A DNA stretch of 64,000 nucleotides from Rallus limicola (lineage: Eukaryota; Chordata; Aves; Gruiformes; Rallidae): contig JAKCOZ010000032.1 of assembly GCA_022605955.1 (NCBI GenBank), forward strand, positions 7,998,001-8,062,000, read 5' to 3'. The notes under the pieces are model-generated. The model saw only the letters and a program-made list of their open reading frames with translations, was not told the DNA's origin and made no database searches. Shown here in pieces: positions 59,801 through 64,000 of this stretch (position 1 is the stretch's first letter; the number at the start of each line of letters is the position of its first letter). The translations under genes and the position numbers were made by a program.

Positions 59801-62243
59801 TCCAGCCATCGCCAAACTGCCCGTGGGCGCTCACGGGTACCCCCAAGCTTTGGTCTCCTGTTTGAGGTGACACACAACCCAGACCACTACAGACCTGCAT
59901 TTGAAAGTTTCAGTCGGACAATGGCTGAGGCGCTTGGGATAAATCTCCAGGTATGAGAGTATGCCAGGCCACCTCTGGCCCCAGGAAAAGCGTATCCTGG
60001 CAACTTTCCATGGGCCCACTGCCACTGTTAGTCAGCGATGGAATGCATTCAGAGAAGGAAACCCAATGGTGAAGCCCAACATGGAGCCCAAGATGATGAC
60101 TTCACCTCACGACTGCTCCCAACAGTGAGAAGACAGTAGGTGGGTCTCCATTGACTGCCTTCCCCAAATGCACTTCTCCTCCATCCCCAGAGAAATGCAA
60201 CACGTCTGTGGTAGAGGGTTTCTGAGTCACCATCCCTCTGATTAAAGTATATCCAGAGCCCTGAGATGCAGATTGATGCAAAGAGCCACAGTGAAGTCAG
60301 TGTGACTACATGCAAGGACATTATATCATGAACATGTCTATTATTTATAATGAAATTAAGCTGGCCAAGATAATTAATGCTATTAATATCTGCACAATGA
60401 TGAGCACAGTATGCCTAGATAAATAGGCAGAATTACTTCTTATCTGAAGCATCCTCCTGTTTGACTAGTAGGGTGAACCCAAATATCAACAGAGCGGATA
60501 AACAATTTGGTATGAAGCGTTATCGTTGGGTTTAATTATCTAATATATTTTTAATATCTAAAATATCAGGTGCTGAAGAGGCAGAACTACTTGTGCTACA
60601 GTCCAGGGCTCTTTGACAACATGGTCCAAGCCGCAGTTTGCTGGTAAGATTTTAACATGAAAACCAGGTTGGGGTAAGGGGGAATTGGGGCAAATTGAGA
60701 CATTTTCACATCACGGATTTTGCACGTTCTTCCACAGAGCGGAAACAGTCTGGCAAACTACAGCATCTGGCAGGACCCTGCAACTCAACACGCCAGGCTC
60801 CATCACCTCTTACCATGCCTGTCTAACACGATAGTGCAGACTCCAACCGAGTACAATAGGGTGCAAAAGAAGAGAAACAGTGACTTAAGGGCAGAGCTTC
60901 ACCATGAACTTCAGCCTCTTTTATTGTTGTCAACAGAAGGCACAATTTTAACCGAACTCCTAGAGAGGAGGAGGAGGTGGAATTTAATTTGCCTTCCTAT
61001 GAGAAACTGAGAGCAGAACACTTCCACTTGACCTCTTTAACCTCCTAATCTCCCAAGACATTCACTGCATAGAACAATACCAACGTAAATGGATCTATAG
61101 ATTCACTGTATTTCCTCAAGAGATGGTCACAACAATGGAAGCGGGTTTTTTTTCAGATACACATCCATCTAATTTATTGAAACAATGGATTCAAGAGGGG
61201 TTGGCCTAAAAATTCCATCTGTGAAAGCCTCTTTAGCTCAAATGTATCACAGTGACAAAGTTCTACCTCAGATAAGAATCTACAAGTATTGCTTTAAGTA
61301 ATTTCCGCCTTTGCATCTTACAGTTTCAAATTAAATCATCTTGAAAGGAGCCATTTGGGCTGCTTTTTTTTTTTTTTTTTTAAAGAGAAAACCAAATTCC
61401 TATTTAAAACCACATAGACAACATAGAAAATAGGATGTAAATTACACCACATAAACTCCATTTGAAAATATTTTAAGGAAAAGACGCAAACCCATAAATA
61501 CCTAAAAGATTAAGTCTATAAAAACACCAATCAGTGATCCAATTTTCACTTGCAGCATAGGCTAAGCACTGCAGCACATACAGAAGACTCTGTGAAAGCA
61601 CAGGCTATTCAACAAACCCTGGAACATGCAGCTCAGCACTAAGTATTAAAGAAACAGCCTGGATTTCTTTTTTTTTTTTTTTCCTTTTATGCTTTCATAC
61701 TGGATTTCTGTCTTTATCCCATTGGTGGTTTTTTTTCCCTAATGTAAAAAAAAAAAAAAATAAAAAAAGTCGAGATCTTAACATCAGGGCAATATCATCT
61801 GTGTGTGCTTCTTAGAAACCATTACCGAAGCGGCTCTTGTTTCATAGTCTGTTTATCTTTAAACTTATATTTAGCAGTGCATTGTAACGGGGTGAGCTGC
61901 TCCCTGGTTTATTTTTAATTCGAAGATACTGTCGCAAACTATGTTTGTGTGTCACAGAATGTGAAAACTTACACTAGATGCCAGGAAAGCTTAAGCACTG
62001 CCAGTTACCAGCAAGCTGGTGGTAGCATGAGGTTGTTAGGTGATTAGAGTTGCTGGTAACTTTGAACACAGACGTGAATTAATGTGAAGAATAAAACCTA
62101 TTGACAAAAAAAAAAAAATTACATTTATCTCCCCAAGAAAATAAGTTACATTCTAAATTTGAAACAGCATGCTGGGAAACAAAGACAGGGCTGTACCTAA
62201 AAAAAGGAGAGTGTACTGAAAAGAGTATTATTAAGTGATTTAC
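56826..62243 (-). other. ARID5B: ARID5B intron, 5.4 kb
   Basis: Phase-0 intron from AAG|GTAAATC to TTCCCAG. It contains unique sequence with poly(A)/poly(T) tracts (57700-57712, 61364-61381, 61668-61682, 61746-61768, 62105-62119) and a TAAT/GATA-rich block near 60300-60560. A 126-codon open frame at 57228-57608 shows no domain or family resemblance. Confidence 0.8.
60300..60560. promoter_or_regulatory. Candidate conserved non-coding element with GATA/TAAT cores
   Basis: Unique AT-rich sequence with CAAGATAATTAATGC, TTCTTATCTGAAGC (a GATA site on the minus strand), GCGGATAAACAATT and TTTAATTATCTAAT. The call rests on texture only. Confidence 0.28.
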
Positions 62244-62356
62244 CTTGGCAACAGCTTTGCTTTCGGAATTATTGTTGGAATCCTTAATGCCATTTAATGA
62301 ATCTCTTCTCTGTGGGTAAGGCTTCTTTTTGCGCGGTCTGCCTTTAAGATTTGGCG
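62244..62356 (-). CDS. ARID5B: ARID5B exon with AT-hook-like basic segment
   Basis: A 113-bp exon that carries two bases of a split Ala codon and then 37 codons, ending in phase 0 at AAG|GTAAAT. It encodes PNLKGRPRKKKPYPQRRDS and NGIKDSNNNSESKAVAK, matching mammals closely. GRPRKKKP has the GRP core of an AT-hook and is probably also a nuclear-localisation signal. This is the first exon shared by the long and short ARID5B isoforms. The upstream exon of the long form lies beyond the window. The acceptor is ATTTTCAG|CGCC. Confidence 0.96.
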
Positions 62357-63870
62357 CTGAAAATTAATGGAGAACAATTTGAGCACATTGTCTTATACTG
62401 GATTCTTAACAGCTGAAAGCATAATAAATAATTCCAGTACAATCAGTCACAGAAGTGTACACATCTGTCTACAGTAAATGCTTATTACGAGATTCCCATC
62501 CTCCATGGGTTACATCTTGACACACTATACGTTTCTATAGAATATCCCCCAAGGCTAATCTATTCTACTTGCACATAACTAATTAATATAAAGTCAAACA
62601 CTGGTCTCTGAAGGACTTGGGGGGGGGAAAAGCACAAGTATTTCTCCACGGTACAAAAACAAAGAACAAAATAGAATATTAATAGGTAACTTTGGCATTA
62701 ATCAGCCCGCTGCTTTTATTATTTCTAATCATCATGTAAGAGTACTAGCTACTATTTCCAACTTTGGGAAACATCTGGTTCCAGAAATGTTCTGAAACAT
62801 TGAAATTCCATAACAGCTCCAAGAAATGTTTATATATCCTGTCACTCTTGTCAAAGTTCTTCTAAAAAAAATTAAAAAAAGAAAAAAAAAATTACCCCCG
62901 AGTCCTGAAATGGATCAAAAAAGCCCTTAACAACTAGTTCTGGAAGTTGACAAGTACTGAAATAAGTGATTGATTGTTTCATAAGGGTTACATACCACAC
63001 ATACAAATTAACATGAATCACTTTCAGTTTTGCCCAATTCTGAAGATAAAACAGCTCCGAAATAACACAGTGACTAAACCCTAACCATGCGGAGCCATAT
63101 GTAGAATGGGATATGGATCATCATAGAGAGAAAAAAAAATATCAGGCTCATCTTTCAATAGTGGTATTACGATATAAATTATGATCACATATAGAAATAA
63201 TAGATGGAGCAGATGTTTGCTCATTATTACGTGTCCTGCCTGCTTTCGGATTTAAAAATCAGCCTCCGACTACTATGGCAACATTTAAAATGATAAACAA
63301 TCATTAAGTAATAACTGTACTGAGGAAGATAATTTCCTTTAAACCTTTAATTTCTAGGTAACCATTGTTTTCATTACTTAAAGGGATGATTAGAACAATG
63401 TCAGAAATCTAAACACCACAAACCTCTTGAGTGCCTTCTAATTGTTTCTAATCTTACATTTGTCACACAGTAAGCCAGTGGTTTCAGGACATTTTACATT
63501 TTAATTAGTTTGCAAACACAATAAAGGGTGCTAATTTGATTTTATAGTTTGAGTAACAGTGTCATATTTGTTCTGTTCAGAGAAAAAGAAAAGCCATGGG
63601 TTTAAAACCTGAAGTCCGAAAGGCACATCCTTTTTCTGGCACATGGTAAATATATATGTATATATATATATATGCATATATCCATGCACGTATGTGTGTA
63701 AGTCCATATTTGTGTCTATATAAAAATATGTTTATCTCCCTATAGAAATATCTCCATCTATCTCTGGTGAAGCATATTCTGCTTATTGAAAAGTACTGCA
63801 GAAAGCAATTCCAAAATTGTCATCTGAGGCTAACATGCAAAATCAAACAAAGAGAGAAAGAAATTATTAC
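62357..63870 (-). other. ARID5B: ARID5B intron before the first shared exon
   Basis: Phase-1 intron, from the candidate alternative donor at 63870 (or further upstream for the long isoform) to the TTTTCAG acceptor at 62357. AT-rich unique sequence with a (TA)n run at 63648-63680. I searched for an exon ending in the expected Cys-Asp-Glu-Phe of the long isoform and did not find one, so that exon lies beyond the right edge. Confidence 0.75.
63648..63680. repeat. (TA)n microsatellite
   Basis: TATATATGTATATATATATA-type run continuing into TATGCATATA, inside the ARID5B intron. Confidence 0.95.
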
Positions 63871-64000
63871 CCATTCCAGCCGACAAACATCTGCCTGATT
63901 TATATCTGTACTCATGAATGCTACAGCATGTGACTGCACGCTACGTCGCTGGAAGTCTCGGCTTGGTGTGGATGTCAGTCTTAGACAAAATGAACACTAA
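63871..64000 (-). CDS. ARID5B: Candidate alternative first exon of the short ARID5B isoform
   Basis: On the minus strand the sequence reads GGCTGGAATGG|GTAATAAT. The ATG at 63872-63874 plus one G before the GT donor leaves phase 1, exactly what the next exon (62356, starting CG CCA AAT) needs. The join reads Met-Ala-Pro-Asn-Leu-Lys. The same frame has an upstream in-frame TAG (about 43 bases into the visible exon side), so translation would begin at this ATG. Joined in phase with the downstream exons it gives about 940 residues. Mammalian ARID5B has a short isoform of about 945 residues that begins at this protein position. Two upstream ATGs are in other frames, one followed by an immediate stop. 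Only four bases of the exon are coding; the rest would be 5' UTR, and the upstream edge is not visible. The call is inferred from splice phase and position. Confidence 0.55.

Overview
This is a piece of a vertebrate nuclear genome, almost certainly avian. The signs are two intron-split genes with strongly conserved vertebrate proteins, several copies of a CR1-type LINE (the dominant avian retrotransposon), no mammalian-type SINEs, and many simple A/T and G/C tracts. The gene order, RTKN2 and ARID5B converging tail to tail, matches as far as I recall the human 10q21 order.

Layout. 1-10.5 kb: the 3' part of RTKN2 (rhotekin-2) on the + strand, with three coding exons (6232-6397, 8330-8437, 9949-10349) covering the end of the PH domain and the C-terminal region. 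About 10.5-23.4 kb: RTKN2 3' UTR and the intergenic space, with a cluster of degenerate CR1 copies (12.7-19.0 kb), a TAAT-rich stretch that may be a conserved non-coding element (19.4-19.8 kb), and a tandem array of about 2.26 kb (20134-22395). About 23.4-62.4 kb: ARID5B on the - strand, with a 3' UTR of roughly 4 kb, a large terminal exon and five more coding exons. Joined in phase they encode about 939 residues, from a basic AT-hook-like segment through the ARID DNA-binding domain to the C-terminus. Upstream exons of the long isoform lie beyond the right edge. The last 130 bases (63871-64000) look like an alternative first exon for the short isoform.

The two genes are not an operon. RTKN2 is a Rho-effector-like PH protein. 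ARID5B is a DNA-binding cofactor, known in mammals as a partner of the histone demethylase PHF2.

Main points for a second look: (1) the 70-bp tandem array carries about eleven perfect palindromic estrogen-response-element consensus sites and many DR4-type nuclear-receptor sites; (2) RTKN2 has an in-frame TGA followed by about 50 codons that still align in frame with the mammalian C-terminus, interrupted by a second stop, so the tail is either lost or read through; (3) a candidate alternative first exon of ARID5B whose ATG sits across the splice junction; (4) a compact G-quadruplex motif in the sense strand of the ARID5B 3' UTR; (5) CR1 copies nested in one another. All protein identities rest on recalled family sequences, not on a database search.
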